The notes under the pieces were generated by a model. The model was not told the origin of the DNA. It ran no database searches and worked only from the letters and a program-made list of their open reading frames with translations. Position numbers and translations under genes: made by a program. A DNA stretch of 32,063 nt from Clostridiales bacterium (GTDB lineage: Bacteria > Bacillota > Clostridia > Lachnospirales > Lachnospiraceae): positions 1 to 32,063 of the forward strand of contig JAJQEU010000039.1 of the NCBI GenBank assembly GCA_021201535.1, written 5' to 3'. Below are positions 31,840 through 32,063 of the stretch, piece after piece. Position 1 is the first letter of the stretch. Each line of letters begins with the position of its first letter.

Positions 31840-31912
31840 TGGGACCTATAGGGCTCGAACCTATGACCCTCTGCTTGTAAGGCAGATGCTCTCCCAGCTG
31901 AGCTAAGATCCC
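31840..31912 (-). tRNA. tRNA-Val (TAC)
   Basis: The 73-nt cloverleaf begins GGGATCTTAGCTCAGCTGGG. Its acceptor stem is GGGATCT with AGGTCCC, the anticodon loop is CTTACAA (anticodon TAC) between TCTGC and GCAGA, and the T-arm contains GGTTCGAGCCC. CCA is not encoded. A perfect 10-bp inverted repeat (31790-31799 with 31831-31840) follows and includes the discriminator base. Confidence 0.96.
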
Positions 31913-31919
31913 TTCGCCT

Positions 31920-31941
31920 GCCGGCAAACTTGTTTGCCGGC
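31920..31941 (-). promoter_or_regulatory. 10-bp hairpin at the 5' end of the tRNA transcript
   Basis: GCCGGCAAAC (31920-31929) and GTTTGCCGGC (31932-31941) are a near-perfect palindrome just after the predicted transcription start (about 31944) and eight bases before tRNA-Val. It may guide tRNA 5' processing or protect the leader. It has no T-tract. Confidence 0.5.
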
Positions 31942-31950
31942 GACTTTGTT

Positions 31951-31980
31951 ATTATACTACTTTGAAAGCAGAAATGTCAA
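31951..31980 (-). promoter_or_regulatory. Strong promoter for the tRNA-Val/tRNA-Met transcript
   Basis: On the minus strand, TTGACA (31980-31975) and TATAAT (31956-31951) are both perfect consensus boxes with an 18-base spacer. Upstream is an AT-rich tract (31981-32000) that could act as an UP-like element. Nothing gene-like is seen from there to the window end. Confidence 0.85.
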
Positions 31981-32063
31981 GAATAAATTAAAATTTTCTA
32001 TGAAAGTGTGTTACTATTCACAGCCGATTTTTCTGAGTGAGTCTGATTACCGGAACCTGATGT

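Noticed and set aside
31980-32010. CodY box upstream of the tRNA promoter
   Set aside because: AATTTTCTATGAAAG resembles only one half of the known 15-bp CodY motif; too many mismatches.

Overview
The window is about 32 kb of a moderate-GC Firmicute chromosome. It is most likely a clostridial gut-type anaerobe of the Lachnospiraceae kind. The evidence is CodY, a full-length pyruvate:ferredoxin oxidoreductase, PlsY, an orphan MsmX/UgpC sugar ATPase, a NEAT-type haem lipoprotein, the DUF512-der-plsY-gpsA order and the yifB-dprA-topA-codY order. Ribosome-binding sites are strong GGAGG types, and tRNA and tmRNA genes lack an encoded CCA. No phage, transposase, CRISPR array or biosynthetic cluster is visible. 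Genus assignment is inference.

Region 1 (1-5691, minus strand) reads from a membrane-fused aminopropyltransferase-like protein through a PsiE-like membrane protein, a flavodoxin, a NEAT-like lipoprotein, a haem/siderophore-type binding lipoprotein and a FecCD permease cut by the window edge. The last three look like haem or ferric-chelate import. Region 2 (5838-9327, plus strand) starts with a tandem 28-bp repeat directly against a near-consensus promoter. It drives a water-type aquaporin, followed by an OmpR-type regulator and histidine kinase and then a small (p)ppGpp synthetase.

Region 3 (9357-17328, minus strand) is the information-processing block yifB-dprA-topA-codY-rpsB-tsf. Both DNA-uptake genes, yifB and dprA, are out of frame by one base at A-runs of 8 and 7. 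The dprA defect makes dprA and topA one 1113-codon open frame. rpsB has its own promoter and a structured leader of about 200 nt. The (p)ppGpp synthetase and the GTP-sensing CodY lie within 4 kb of each other.

Region 4 (17315-19690, minus strand) holds the msmX-type ATPase and, behind an internal terminator, a CdaR/PucR-type regulator. Region 5 (19848-25042, minus strand) is DUF512-der-plsY-gpsA-dut. Upstream of it are an orphan RelB-type antitoxin gene and a palindromic terminator. Region 6 is the large pyruvate oxidoreductase gene (minus) and, across a 435-bp AT-rich divergent spacer, an ABC-F ATPase (plus). Region 7 (31136-31980, minus strand) carries tmRNA, tRNA-Met and tRNA-Val, with a strong promoter and terminators.

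No clearly new multi-gene system is present. The strongest leads are the paired homopolymer frameshifts in yifB and dprA, the tandem repeats at the aquaporin promoter, the terminator that overlaps the regulator's ribosome-binding site, and the structured rpsB leader. All functional calls come from reading motifs by eye; no database search was run.
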